Source: Streptomyces zaomyceticus
GTDB taxonomy: Bacteria > Actinomycetota > Actinomycetes > Streptomycetales > Streptomycetaceae
DNA: 64,000 nt
Assembly: GCF_014656215.1 (NCBI RefSeq)
Contig: NZ_BNBZ01000013.1
Location: 148,969-212,968 of the forward strand
Reading direction: 5' to 3'
Notes under the pieces: model-generated
Databases searched by the model: none
Seen by the model: the letters and a program-made list of their open reading frames with translations, nothing else
Told to the model about the DNA's origin: nothing
Shown here: positions 8,411-17,316 of the stretch, one piece after another
Layout: each line of letters opens with the position of its first letter
Numbering within the stretch: the first letter of the stretch is position 1
Position numbers and translations under genes: made by a program

Positions 8411-8484
8411 GGAGACATCCTCCCGGATGACCCCCGCCTTGTTCCAATTCGCTCGCGCCGGGCGGCCCGTCACACGGAACGACA

Positions 8485-8502
8485 GGTTGCACTTGCACAA
8501 CT
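8485..8502. promoter_or_regulatory. TTGCAC direct repeat between folD and the divergent gene
   Basis: Two adjacent copies of TTGCAC (ttgcacttgcacaa) lie in the 251-nt divergent interval 8411-8661, about 75 nt upstream of folD and 160 nt upstream of the plus-strand gene. A possible promoter or operator element for either gene; only the repeat is observed. Confidence 0.25.
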
Positions 8503-8661
8503 GCGCTGCGTATCGACTGGACAAAAAGTCGGCGTTGCGACCACGATGATCGGCGAAGTACCGCGGAAAGTGCCGGGGGGAATCCGCTCACATCCCGTGA
8601 AAAGTCCTCCGCGCGGGCCGCGTCGTCCCCGCACAGAGAAATTTCACGGAGGAAACCCGCG

Positions 8662-9258
8662 ATGAGCTTCGGCGACCCGAACAACCCGTACGGCCAGCAG
8701 CAGGGTCAGGGCCAGCAGCCCGGCTACGGCTACCCGCAGCAGGCCCCCCAGGGCGTGCCCCCGCAGCAGGGCTACGGCTACCCCGCGGCACCGCCGATCT
8801 CTCCGTACGGTGGCGGTGGCTACCCGGGCGTGGCCATGGAGATGCCCGGTGGTGTGAAGGCCGCGCGCGTCATGCTGTGGATCAGCGCCGCGTTCAACGT
8901 CATCGGCGGCCTCGCCGTGATCGGCATGTCCTTCGCGATCGACAGCGAGCTGGAGAAGTCCGGCGCCTCGTCCGCCGATGTCGACGCCTTCGCCGACCTG
9001 GGTCAGGGCATCCTGATCGGCCTCGGCATCTTCTCGCTGATCTTCGCCGCCTTCGGCATGGTGCTCGCCGCCAAGTTCCGCTCCGGCGGCAACGGCGTCC
9101 GGATCGGCACCATCGTCTACTCCTCGATCAGCGTGCTGTTCAGCCTCTTCTCGCTGCCCCTCGGCATCGTGGGCCTCGCCCTGGCCGTCCTGTGCATCGT
9201 CTTCGTGGCGAAGTCGGACGGCTCGGCCTGGTTCAACCGCAACAAGCAGCAGTACTGA
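8662..9258 (+). CDS. membrane protein with Gln/Gly/Tyr/Pro-rich N-terminus
   Basis: 198 residues from an ATG with GGAGGAAACCCGCG upstream. Residues 1-60 are a disordered Gly/Gln/Tyr/Pro tail with repeated GYGYPQQ-like units. Four hydrophobic segments follow (about 72-95, 117-140, 150-172, 173-190), ending in a polar FNRNKQQY tail. This resembles the small DUF4064/DUF4190-like membrane proteins common in Streptomyces, but I cannot name the family. It is divergent from folD and closes at the long palindrome at 9265-9308. Function unknown. Confidence 0.85.
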   Translation: MSFGDPNNPYGQQQGQGQQPGYGYPQQAPQGVPPQQGYGYPAAPPISPYGGGGYPGVAMEMPGGVKAARVMLWISAAFNVIGGLAVIGMSFAIDSELEKSGASSADVDAFADLGQGILIGLGIFSLIFAAFGMVLAAKFRSGGNGVRIGTIVYSSISVLFSLFSLPLGIVGLALAVLCIVFVAKSDGSAWFNRNKQQY

Positions 9259-9264
9259 TCCACT

Positions 9265-9308
9265 CATGGCTGGGGCCCGGTTCCGTACGGAACCGGGCCC
9301 CAGCCATG
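9265..9308. terminator. 44-bp perfect palindrome, bidirectional terminator
   Basis: A perfect 20-bp arm (9265-9284) mirrored at 9289-9308 around GTAC, itself palindromic. It lies 7 nt after the plus-strand stop at 9258 and 27 nt after the minus-strand gene ending at 9336, so it serves both convergent genes. Confidence 0.85.
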
Positions 9309-9335
9309 TCCACCCCGCCGGCCCCGCTAGACCCG

Positions 9336-10793
9336 CTAGACCCGCTTCAGGACCGCGAAGCCGTCGGAGCGGTGGGTGATCTCGTACCGCGCTTCCGGAT
9401 GCAGTTGCGAAGCCAGCTGTTCCGGATCCGTGACCTGCTGCGACCAGCCGCGCAGGTCGAAGGCGAGGTAGTCCGGGGTGGCGCCCTTCGAGGTGCCCAC
9501 CCAGTAGACCCGGTGGTCCGCCGTGAGGTGGGCGAGGAGCGAGACGTCCGCCTCCACGCTCACGCCCTCCGGCACCGCTTCCACCGCCGCCCGCGCCTGC
9601 TCGGCCCGGACGTCCGTCCGGTACGTCTCCGGCTTCGCCAGCTCCCGCAGCGGCAGATTCCAGGCGAGCACGAGCGCGACCGCCGTCGCGACCGGGACGA
9701 CGACCCTCCCGTACGAGACGAGCCACGCGCGCGGTGAGGTGCGGACCGAGCGGACGCCGTCCACCAGGGCCAGGAACACCACCGGCATGAGGATGGCGCT
9801 GTAGTGCCAGTGCATGCCCCAGTGATTGGGGTCCTGGGAGAGGAAGCGCCAGCCCAGCGTGGGCAGGACCAGCAGGATCAACGGGGAGCGCAGGGCGAGG
9901 AAGCCGGTGATCGCGAGCAGGAAGACCACCATCTCCCACCGCTCGCCCGAGGCGAGGGCGTCACCGACGACCTGCGCGAAGGAGGTCTCGGTGCCCTGCC
10001 CGGTCTTCTCGATCTTCGACCAGTAGTCGTACTGGCCGACCCGGCTCGCCGCCGGGATCAGGACGAGGACCGTCAGCGCGAAGGCCGCCGCGCCGAAGCC
10101 GGCCAGGGCCGCGCCGAGCCGCTTCTGCCCCTTCAGGAAGAGGACCGCGCCGACCATAGAGACGGTCAGCCCCATGTCCTCCTTGACGAGGACGAGCGGG
10201 GCGGACCAGGCGACGGCGGCGGTCCAGCGCCCGAGGAGCAGGGCGCGGCAGGTCAGGGCGAGCAGCGGGACGGCGAAGGCGATCTCGTGGAAGTCGGACT
10301 TCACCGCCTCCTGGAGCCCCCAGGAGAGCCCGTACGCGAGGGCGAGCCCGATGCCGGCGGCCCGGCTGCCGAGGATCTGCTGGGCGGTGCGGCCGACGAC
10401 GACGGCACCGGAGGCGAACAGCGCGGCCTGGCCGAAGAGCAGGGCGACCGGCGAGGGCCAGATCCAGTACAGCGGTGCCAGGAGCGCGGTGACCGGGCTG
10501 AAGTGGTCGCCGAGTATGTGGAAGCCGGGGCCCTTGATGTCGACGATCGGGGCCCTGAACTCGGCGTACGCCCGGACGGACTGCCCGAAGATCCCGAGGT
10601 CCCAGGACGGGGTGCGGAAGTGCGCGTACTGGACCCAGGAGTAGAGGAAGTACAGACCGCAGAGGACGACCGCGAGGATCAGGTACGGGCGGAGCGGGGC
10701 CGGCGGAAGGGCTTCCGGCGACTCGGTGGCGGCGGCGCCCGGAGAGCCGGTGACGGCCTCCTCGGCGGACCTGTTCTGTACGTCCAACACCAC
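9336..10793 (-). CDS. DUF2079 family integral membrane protein
   Basis: 485 residues with about ten membrane segments. The signature PSWDLGIFGQSVRAYA followed by GPGFHILGDHFSPVTALLAP is the DUF2079 pattern, which has a glycosyltransferase-C-like layout: first TM, acidic loop, then many TMs and a C-terminal soluble domain (here about residues 375-485). Such proteins are suspected polyprenyl-phosphate sugar transferases, but activity is unproven. The GTG at 10793 has GTAGTGGGGGC upstream; a TTG at 10817 or a second GTG one codon later are alternatives. No sugar genes are adjacent. Confidence 0.85.
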   Translation of the reverse strand: MVLDVQNRSAEEAVTGSPGAAATESPEALPPAPLRPYLILAVVLCGLYFLYSWVQYAHFRTPSWDLGIFGQSVRAYAEFRAPIVDIKGPGFHILGDHFSPVTALLAPLYWIWPSPVALLFGQAALFASGAVVVGRTAQQILGSRAAGIGLALAYGLSWGLQEAVKSDFHEIAFAVPLLALTCRALLLGRWTAAVAWSAPLVLVKEDMGLTVSMVGAVLFLKGQKRLGAALAGFGAAAFALTVLVLIPAASRVGQYDYWSKIEKTGQGTETSFAQVVGDALASGERWEMVVFLLAITGFLALRSPLILLVLPTLGWRFLSQDPNHWGMHWHYSAILMPVVFLALVDGVRSVRTSPRAWLVSYGRVVVPVATAVALVLAWNLPLRELAKPETYRTDVRAEQARAAVEAVPEGVSVEADVSLLAHLTADHRVYWVGTSKGATPDYLAFDLRGWSQQVTDPEQLASQLHPEARYEITHRSDGFAVLKRV

Positions 10794-10996
10794 GCCCCCA
10801 CTACCAGTGGTCGACAAAAGAGCAACTCATTAGACCAGAGTCCACCCGATCGGCGGATCCCTCACCGACGGGGGCGGTGGGCCTCCCGCGGTCCCCGTGC
10901 GGCCCCCGTCGCGGCGCGGGCACGGAGGTGACGTACTGCACTCGTTCGCCGCCCCTTTCCGGCCTGACGGCGCGGACCCCGGGGAAGGGAAGCGTC

Positions 10997-12104
10997 ATGT
11001 ACAGCATCATCGTGGTGCCCACACCGGCCGCGACCCCCGGAGAACAGGTCCGGCCGGCGCCCGGCGAAAGACTGCACACCCGCCGCCGACCGCCCGCGGT
11101 GAGCGGCTTTCCGCTGACCGTGCCGGCCGGCTACCGCGTCGGCGTCTGGACGGTCGAGCGACCGCTGGGGGCGGGGGCGTTCGCGAGCGTGTACGCGGCG
11201 CGACGGCGACCTCAAACCCGGCAACGTCCTGCTGATGCAGGACGGCGACGTCCGGCTCGGGGACTTCAGCACGGCGAGCGAACTGGAGGGGACCCACGCC
11301 TACGCCCCCGGCTTCGCCACCCCCGACTACAGCCCGCCCGAACTGCTCTGGTCCGAGGTCGGCGTCCGGGGCACCCGGATCCGCCCCAGCTCCGACGTAT
11401 GGGCCTACGGCGTCCTGGCCCACCTCGTCCTCACCGGCTCCCTTCCGCTCCCCGGCGGCACGCCGACGGCGCGCCGGGACGCGGCCGTGCGGTACGCGCG
11501 AGGGGAGGAGGAACTGCGGCTCTCCCCCGGGCTCCCGCCCGCCTGGCGGGAGATCGTCGCGGACTGTCTGAGCCGTACGCACGAGGAGCGGGCCGCCCAC
11601 GACGCGGCGTCCCTGCTGCGCCGGGTCCGGGAGGCCGCCGCCGGAGGGGCGCCGCGCCGCCGAGGGCGTCCCCCCGGACGACGGGTGTCACCGCTCGTGG
11701 CCGCCCTGGCCGCTCTGGCCGCCCTCACGGCGACGGGCCTCGGCCTGAGCACGTTCCTGAACGGGCCGGACGAGCCGCCCGCCTCCGCGGCGGCCGGGTA
11801 CGAGCGGTGCGCGCCGCGCTTCGTCTGCTTCTTCTCCGGGAGCGGCGGCCGGGGCGAGATGTGCGCATGGGAGCACGACGACGCCGTGTGGTCCGAGGGG
11901 GACCGGGCGTGCGGCTGGGCACGGAAGGAGGCCCCGCGTTCGGTGTTCAACAACGGCGGCGCCGACCCGAAGGGCTTCGTCCACGTCGCCTACTTCGCGG
12001 CGAACGACTTCGAGGGCGCGCTCGGCTGCGTACCGAAGGGCGCCCGCCGCGACCTCGCCCTCGCCCGGCCGATCGCCTCGCACATCTGGGCGACGGACTG
12101 CTGA
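10997..12104 (+). pseudogene. serine/threonine kinase-like gene with internal deletion and frameshift
   Basis: An ATG with GGGGAAGGGAAGCGTC upstream begins a protein that reaches the glycine-rich loop (ERPLGAGAFASVYAAR, about residue 60). The frame then continues as nonsense, while the +1 frame resumes from codon 11196 as DGDLKPGNVLLMQ, the catalytic loop of the same kind of kinase. The region for the VAIK lysine, helix C and hinge (about 100 residues in a normal kinase) is missing, and the join is out of frame near 11200. The rest of the C-lobe (DFSTASE for DFG, PEL, SDVWAYG), a TM (about 11690-11760) and a Cys-containing domain resembling the peptidase inhibitor I36 type (CAPRFVCFFSG) remain. 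As it stands it cannot make an active kinase. The C-terminal frame has an ATG at 11235 and could be made separately. Confidence 0.75.
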
Positions 12105-12117
12105 GGCCGGGGGCCTG

Positions 12118-12192
12118 CACCGGCCCGTACGGCAAGCGTCGGCCCGTACGGACGGACGCCGGCCCGTCAGGAAAAAGCACCGGCCCGTACGA
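12118..12192. repeat. short cggcccgtac repeats
   Basis: Four copies of cggcccgt(a/c)(c/a)g spaced 20-24 nt, between the broken kinase gene and the purH terminator. Not part of a gene. It may be a decayed terminator array or simple slippage. Confidence 0.45.
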
Positions 12193-12241
12193 AAAAACGG
12201 GCGGCCCGCCGGCACCCCAGGGGTACCGACGGGCCGCCCGT
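12191..12241 (-). terminator. purH terminator with T tract
   Basis: Arms 12230-12241 and 12197-12208 (12 bp, perfect) are followed on the minus strand by six T residues (12196-12191), giving a textbook intrinsic terminator 12 nt past the purH stop. Such a T tract is unusual among the other hairpins of this window. Confidence 0.85.
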
Positions 12242-12253
12242 CGTCCGTACGAC

Positions 12254-13819
12254 TCAGTGGAAGAAGTGGCGCGTCCCCGTGAGGTACATCGTCACTCCGG
12301 CCTTCGTCGCCGCCTCGATCACCAGCTCGTCACGCATCGACCCACCGGGCTGCACGACCGCCTTCACACCGGCGGCGGTGAGGATCTCCAGGCCGTCCGG
12401 GAAGGGGAAGAAGGCGTCCGAGGCCGCGTAGGAACCGCGCGCCCGCTCCTCGCCCGCCCGCTCGACCGCGAGCTTCGCGGAGTCGACGCGGTTGACCTGG
12501 CCCATGCCGACGCCGACCGAGGCGCCGTCCTTGGAGAGCAGGATCGCGTTGGACTTGACCGCGCGACAGGCCTTCCAGGCGAAGGCGAGCTCGGCGAGCT
12601 CCTCCGCGGAGAGGGCCTCACCCGTCGCCAGGGTCCAGTTGGCCGGGTCGTCGCCCTCGGCCTGGAGGCGGTCGGTGACCTGGAGGAGCGCTCCGCCGTC
12701 GATCGGCTTGACCTCGACCGGGTTGCTCGGGGCGCCCTCGGCCTTGAGCACACGGATGTTCTTCTTCTTGGCGAGGACCTCGACGGCCCCGTCCTCGTAC
12801 GCCGGGGCGACGATGACCTCGGTGAAGATCTCCGCAACCTGCTCGGCCATGGCGACCGAGACGGGGCGGTTGACGGCGATGACGCCGCCGAACGCGGACA
12901 GCGGGTCGCAGGCGTGCGCCTTGCGGTGGGCCTCGGCGACGTCGGCGCCGATCGCGATGCCGCACGGGTTGGCGTGCTTGATGATCGCGACGCAGGGCTC
13001 GGTGTGGTCGTACGCGGCCCGGCGCGCGGCGTCGGTGTCCGTGTAGTTGTTGTACGACATCTCCTTGCCGTGCAGCTGCTCGGCCTCGGCGAGGCCGCCC
13101 GTGCCGTCGACGTACAGCGCGGCGCCCTGGTGCGGGTTCTCGCCGTAGCGCAGGACGTTGTTCCGCTCGTACGTGGCGCCCAGGAAGTCGGGGAAGCCCG
13201 AGTCGTCGGCGGCGGCGTAGTCGTCGGCGAACCAGGCGGCCACGGCCACGTCGTACGCGGCGGTGTGCTGGAAGGCCTCGGCGGCGAGCCGCTTGCGGGC
13301 GGTCAGGTCGAAGCCGCCGGCCTGGACGGCGGCGAGCACGTCGGCGTACCGCTCGGGGCTGGTGACGATGGCCACGGACGGGTGGTTCTTCGCCGCGGCG
13401 CGGACCATGGACGGGCCGCCGATGTCGATCTGCTCGACGCACTCGTCGGGAGTGGCGCCGGAGGCGACGGTCGCCTTGAACGGGTAGAGGTTCACGACGA
13501 CCAGGTCGAAGGGCTCCACGCCGAGCTCGGCGAGCTGCTCGCGGTGCGACTCCAGGCGCAGGTCGGCGAGGATGCCGGCGTGCACGCGCGGGTGGAGGGT
13601 CTTGACGCGGCCGTCCAGGCACTCGGGGAAGCCGGTGAGCTCCTCGACCTTGGTGACCGGCACGCCCGCGGCGGCGATCTTCCCGGCCGTGGAGCCGGTG
13701 GAGACGAGCTCGACACCGGCCTCGTGCAGACCGCGGGCCAGCTCTTCGAGCCCCGTCTTGTCGTAGACGCTGACCAGCGCGCGGCGGATGGGCTTAACGG
13801 TGTCCGTGTTCACCGACAT
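12254..13819 (-). CDS. purH: bifunctional AICAR transformylase/IMP cyclohydrolase
   Basis: 521 residues, normal for PurH. It carries out the last two steps of IMP synthesis: formylation of AICAR with 10-formyl-THF and ring closure. The N-terminal MGS-like cyclohydrolase domain begins RRALVSVYDKTGLEELARGL and includes GRVKTLHPRVHAGILA. The C-terminal transformylase domain has the catalytic KHANPCG and GMGQVNRVDS. The ATG at 13819 has GAAAGGTTC before it and lies inside the 3' end of purN, overlapping it by 26 nt. The pair forms a purNH operon ended by the hairpin at 12191-12241. Confidence 0.98.
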   Translation of the reverse strand: MSVNTDTVKPIRRALVSVYDKTGLEELARGLHEAGVELVSTGSTAGKIAAAGVPVTKVEELTGFPECLDGRVKTLHPRVHAGILADLRLESHREQLAELGVEPFDLVVVNLYPFKATVASGATPDECVEQIDIGGPSMVRAAAKNHPSVAIVTSPERYADVLAAVQAGGFDLTARKRLAAEAFQHTAAYDVAVAAWFADDYAAADDSGFPDFLGATYERNNVLRYGENPHQGAALYVDGTGGLAEAEQLHGKEMSYNNYTDTDAARRAAYDHTEPCVAIIKHANPCGIAIGADVAEAHRKAHACDPLSAFGGVIAVNRPVSVAMAEQVAEIFTEVIVAPAYEDGAVEVLAKKKNIRVLKAEGAPSNPVEVKPIDGGALLQVTDRLQAEGDDPANWTLATGEALSAEELAELAFAWKACRAVKSNAILLSKDGASVGVGMGQVNRVDSAKLAVERAGEERARGSYAASDAFFPFPDGLEILTAAGVKAVVQPGGSMRDELVIEAATKAGVTMYLTGTRHFFH

Positions 13820-14423
13820 GAACCTTTCGTCCCTCAATGCGATAGCCGTGCCGGGCGAGGCGCCCCACGACGTCGACGAGCAGCGAGCGCTCGACTTCCT
13901 TGATGCGCTCGTGCAGAGCGGCTTCATCGTCCTCGTCCCGCACCTCGACCACGCCCTGGGCGATGATCGGGCCGGTGTCGACACCGTCGTCGACGAAGTG
14001 GACGGTGCACCCGGTGACCTTCGCGCCGTAGGCGAGGGCGTCACGCACCCCGTGGGCACCGGGAAAACTGGGGAGCAGGGCCGGATGGGTGTTGACGACC
14101 CGGCCGCCGAAGCGGGCGAGGAACTCCTTGCCGACGATCTTCATGAATCCGGCCGAGACGACGAGGTCGGGCTCGTACGCGGCGGTGGCCTCGGCCAGCG
14201 CGCGGTCCCACTCCTCGCGGGTCGCGTGGTCCTTCACCCGGCACACGAAGGTCGGCAGTCCGGCACGCTCGGCGCGCTCCAGACCGGCGATCCCGTCACG
14301 GTCGGCGCCGACGGCGACGATCTCCGCGCCGTACCCCTCGGGGTCCGCGGCGATGCCGTCGAGCAGGGCCTGAAGATTGGTACCGGAACCGGAGACCAGG
14401 ACGACGAGGCGGGCGGCAGCCAC
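13794..14423 (-). CDS. purN: phosphoribosylglycinamide formyltransferase
   Basis: 209 residues from a GTG. PurN transfers the formyl group of 10-formyl-THF to glycinamide ribonucleotide, the third step of purine synthesis. The phosphate-binding LVSGSGTNLQAL, the catalytic Asn/His block VNTHPALLPSFPG and the Asp motif HFVDDGVDTGPI are all present. Length and domain are complete. It overlaps purH by 26 nt, so expression is coupled. The promoter must lie in the 262 nt upstream, before the divergent gene at 14686. Confidence 0.97.
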   Translation of the reverse strand: MAAARLVVLVSGSGTNLQALLDGIAADPEGYGAEIVAVGADRDGIAGLERAERAGLPTFVCRVKDHATREEWDRALAEATAAYEPDLVVSAGFMKIVGKEFLARFGGRVVNTHPALLPSFPGAHGVRDALAYGAKVTGCTVHFVDDGVDTGPIIAQGVVEVRDEDDEAALHERIKEVERSLLVDVVGRLARHGYRIEGRKVHVGEHGHR

Positions 14424-14685
14424 TGGGTCACTCTTTCCGTGGTGTTTGTACGGTCATACGAACGAATCGTGCCGCTCGATACGGGGAACCCTACGAATGG
14501 CTCGACCGTCAGCAACGATACCGGCACACCGGACGGCCCCCACGGGACGGGGGCGGAGCAGGGCGGTAGCGTCAGGGTCCGACGCCTGACGATCAGCAGA
14601 CGATCAGCCACAGCGGCGGACGAGACAGCAGCGGAGACCACGGGTGCGGCCGTGGTCGTGACGACAGAGGGAAGACGTTCAGCAG

Positions 14686-15465
14686 ATGCCGGAACGCCAG
14701 TCCACGGAGGACAACAACCCGTTCGCTCCGCCGCCCGAGGGCCGGCCGGACCAGCCGTGGCAGCCGCGGCGACCGGAGGGCCCGGACGACGAGACGTCCG
14801 GTGCTTCCGGGGCTTCGGGCTCGTCGGGGCCGTCCGACGGCCGCTGGAGCCCCAGGCAGCCGGGCCCCTCGGACGGCGGCTTCGGCCGTGGTCCCGAGCG
14901 CCAGGGGGGCGGCCAGGGCGGCCCCGAGGGAGGCCCCGGTCAGGGCGCGCCCGGCGGCAAGGGGCTCCGCTGGGACCCGACGGACCCGGCGCAGCGGCGT
15001 GCGCGGTACGCGATCCTCGCGGGCATGTGGGCCTTCTTCTTCGCCATCTTCGAGATCCCGGAACTGGCGCTGCTGCTCGGCGCCCTGGGTCTCTACTGGG
15101 CGATCAGCTCGCTGCGCGCCAAGCCGAAGCCGGCCGACGCGCTGTCGCCGACATCACAGCCGGCACCCGGGCAGGCGTCTCAGCCCTCGGGACCGGCCGC
15201 CGGGCAGACGCCGGGGCAGCCCGCCGGACGGCCTTCGGGGCAGGGCGCCACGGCGGTCCCGCTCCGCTCGATGCGGACGGCCGCGATCAGCGGTCTGGTC
15301 GCGGCGAGCGTGGCGCTGATGATCGTCGCGGTGGGCTTCACCATGCAGCTCGTCTACAGCGACTTCTACGAGTGCCGCGACGACGCCCTCACCCACGCGG
15401 GCCAGCTGGCCTGCAACGACCTCCTGCCGAAGCCGCTCCGCGCGGGCTTCGGGGTGCGGGAGTAG
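14686..15465 (+). CDS. membrane protein, Pro/Gly/Gln-rich N-terminus
   Basis: 259 residues. The first 105 are disordered (Gly, Pro, Ser, Gln), then two closely spaced hydrophobic helices (YAILAGMWAFFFAIFEIPEL and ALLLGALGLYWAISSL, about 107-145), a second low-complexity linker, and a third TM (AISGLVAASVALMIVAVGF, about 203-225) before a short tail with two Cys (YECRDDALTHAGQLACNDLL). The ATG has AGGGAAG 10 nt upstream. Divergent from purN; no family recognised. Widely kept beside purN in Streptomyces, as far as I recall. Confidence 0.8.
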   Translation: MPERQSTEDNNPFAPPPEGRPDQPWQPRRPEGPDDETSGASGASGSSGPSDGRWSPRQPGPSDGGFGRGPERQGGGQGGPEGGPGQGAPGGKGLRWDPTDPAQRRARYAILAGMWAFFFAIFEIPELALLLGALGLYWAISSLRAKPKPADALSPTSQPAPGQASQPSGPAAGQTPGQPAGRPSGQGATAVPLRSMRTAAISGLVAASVALMIVAVGFTMQLVYSDFYECRDDALTHAGQLACNDLLPKPLRAGFGVRE

Positions 15466-15508
15466 GTGCGGCGGCAGGCGCGGGAGAAGGCTCGGGGGCA
15501 ACGGTCCC

Positions 15509-15544
15509 GACTAGGCCGGCCGGGGCTCCCCGGCCGGCCTAGTC
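15509..15544. terminator. bidirectional terminator, 17-bp stem
   Basis: Perfect arms 15509-15525 and 15528-15544 around a 2-nt loop, between convergent genes. The stop codon of the minus-strand gene (15541-15539) lies inside the right arm. Confidence 0.8.
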
Positions 15545-17197
15545 GGCCGTCGGGGCCCGTGGGGCCGGTGGCGGCGAGGAGGCCGGCTCCCAGGCCGCCG
15601 GAAGGTAGTCGTAGGGCTCGAAGCCGGAGTCGTCGTACGGGTCCGTGTACCCGCCGCCGTGGTCCGTGTACCCGTCGCCGTACGGATCGCCGTACCGGTC
15701 GCCGTCCGGGTCGGGGTCGCCCCCCGGACCGGAACCCGCGTCCGAGCCCACCCGGGCGGGGGCGGGCTCGGGGACCGTTCCCGAAGGGCGCGGCTGTGTC
15801 TGTCCGGCCCCCGGAGCACCCGGTACGGGCGGGGGCACGGCCCCGGGCGCCGGTACGAGACCGGAGAGAAGTCCCTTCAAGGCCGCGGGGACGGCCGAGA
15901 GCACGGGCGAGGGCGCGTCCGTCGCCCCGGACACCGCCCCGGACACAGCCCCGGACTCCTCCCCCGCGACCACCGGCACCGGCACCGGCTTCCGCTTCCG
16001 CTTCGGGCGCAGCGCCCGGCGGCCCCAGGCCCGTACTCCCAAGGACACCGGCACCCCGACGCAGGCGCCCCAGAGGACCGTCGCCGCGCCCGCCTGCCAC
16101 CACACCGGGCCGAACGCGGCCAGTCGGCCGGTGCCGAGCGGGCCGCCCGCGGCGCCGGCGAGGACGGCGACGGCCGCCCCGCACCCCCAGGCCGCGCCGA
16201 GCGCCGTGAGCGCCGTGTCGCGGGCCGTCCAGTTCCCCGCCGAACGTCCCAGGCGCCGGCCCTGGAGCACGGCGGCGGCCAGCGGGACCGCGACGACCGC
16301 CCAGTGGAGCCAGGTGCCACGCCCCTCGGCGGGCAGTGCGGCGAGGAGCGGGAAGGGCGGCACGGCCGGATCGCCGGCCAGGCCCAGCGGGGTCGCCATC
16401 GCCCCCGTACCGAGGGTGAAGCCGGGCCCGAGACCGTACGCGGCTCCCCACACGGCCATGTTCGGCAGCAGCGCGAGGACGAGCAGCAGCACCGTCACGC
16501 TCCCCGACCACTCCCCCACGAGTCCCGTGTACGCGGCCTGTGCCTGGCGCGCGTGCAGGGCGAGCGAGACCGCGGCGGCCACCGCGCCGCCGCCGAAGAG
16601 CGTCACGAGGCCGAGCCCCACCGCGCGCAGGGCGGCGGCCGTCTGGCGCTGTCCGGGCAGCGGGCGGCCGAGCGCCGTCCAGGCGCCCGTGCCCGCCGCG
16701 CCCAGGACCACGGCCGGCAGCCAGAGCCCGGCGGTGATCAGGTCGGCGGGCAGCGGGCCGCTCCCGCTGTAGGCGACGGTCGCGGCCGCGACCAGGAGGT
16801 ACCCCCCGGCCACGGCGGCGACGGCCGCGCCGGTGGACGGGCGGGGCCGGTCGCCCTCGTCACCGGTGTCGAGGGTGTCGCGCGCGGCCCGGTGGACGAG
16901 CCAGACGGGCAGGGCGGCCAGGAGCATGGGGACCACGCCGAGGGGCGCGGGGAGGCCGGACAGGGTGTCCGTACGGACGAGGTCGACGCCGTGGGCGAGC
17001 AGCCAGAGCCCGGCGGCCAGGTGCAGGGCTCCCCCGGCGCCGCTGTCGGGGTACGGGGAGCTGATCCAGGCGGCGATCACCAGGACCGCGAGGGCGCCGA
17101 GACCGAGTCCGGCGGCGACCCCGCCGCGGACGCAGGCGGTGGCGAGCGCGGCGGAACGGCCGCCCTGGACCAGAGGGTGCTCGGTCACATGGGTCAC
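15539..17197 (-). CDS. DUF6350 family membrane protein (PerM-like)
   Basis: 552 residues from GTG at 17197 (GGGAGC upstream; a second GTG three codons on is possible). About ten membrane segments fill residues 20-410; the last 140 residues are a disordered Pro/Gly/Tyr-Asp-rich tail with GDPYGDGYTDHGGGY-like repeats. The order GGVAAGLGLGALAVLVIAAW, then SSPYPDSGAGGALHLAAGLW, fits the DUF6350 family, annotated in actinobacteria as the cell division membrane protein PerM. A role in division is family knowledge at best; nothing in the neighbours adds to it. It sits between the terminator at 15509 and a divergent HTH gene. Confidence 0.8.
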   Translation of the reverse strand: MTHVTEHPLVQGGRSAALATACVRGGVAAGLGLGALAVLVIAAWISSPYPDSGAGGALHLAAGLWLLAHGVDLVRTDTLSGLPAPLGVVPMLLAALPVWLVHRAARDTLDTGDEGDRPRPSTGAAVAAVAGGYLLVAAATVAYSGSGPLPADLITAGLWLPAVVLGAAGTGAWTALGRPLPGQRQTAAALRAVGLGLVTLFGGGAVAAAVSLALHARQAQAAYTGLVGEWSGSVTVLLLVLALLPNMAVWGAAYGLGPGFTLGTGAMATPLGLAGDPAVPPFPLLAALPAEGRGTWLHWAVVAVPLAAAVLQGRRLGRSAGNWTARDTALTALGAAWGCGAAVAVLAGAAGGPLGTGRLAAFGPVWWQAGAATVLWGACVGVPVSLGVRAWGRRALRPKRKRKPVPVPVVAGEESGAVSGAVSGATDAPSPVLSAVPAALKGLLSGLVPAPGAVPPPVPGAPGAGQTQPRPSGTVPEPAPARVGSDAGSGPGGDPDPDGDRYGDPYGDGYTDHGGGYTDPYDDSGFEPYDYLPAAWEPASSPPPAPRAPTAD

Positions 17198-17316
17198 GGG
17201 GCCATGCTCCCAACGACACGCGCTTTTGCCGCGTAACAGGCAAACCTCCGTTGTGTCGCTCAAGATACGTTTATGTACTTTTCCGCCCAGAGCAGCTCTG
17301 CGGGAGGTCGACACCG

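Noticed and set aside
8411..8661. ZTP (pfl) riboswitch upstream of folD
   Set aside because: A stretch with GTGACGGGCCGCCCGG resembles part of the consensus, but the two conserved halves cannot both be placed.
11235..12104. Intact 289-aa gene for the C-terminal kinase part
   Set aside because: It begins in the middle of the catalytic loop with no Shine-Dalgarno and the matching N-terminal part lies just upstream in another frame; better explained as one broken gene.
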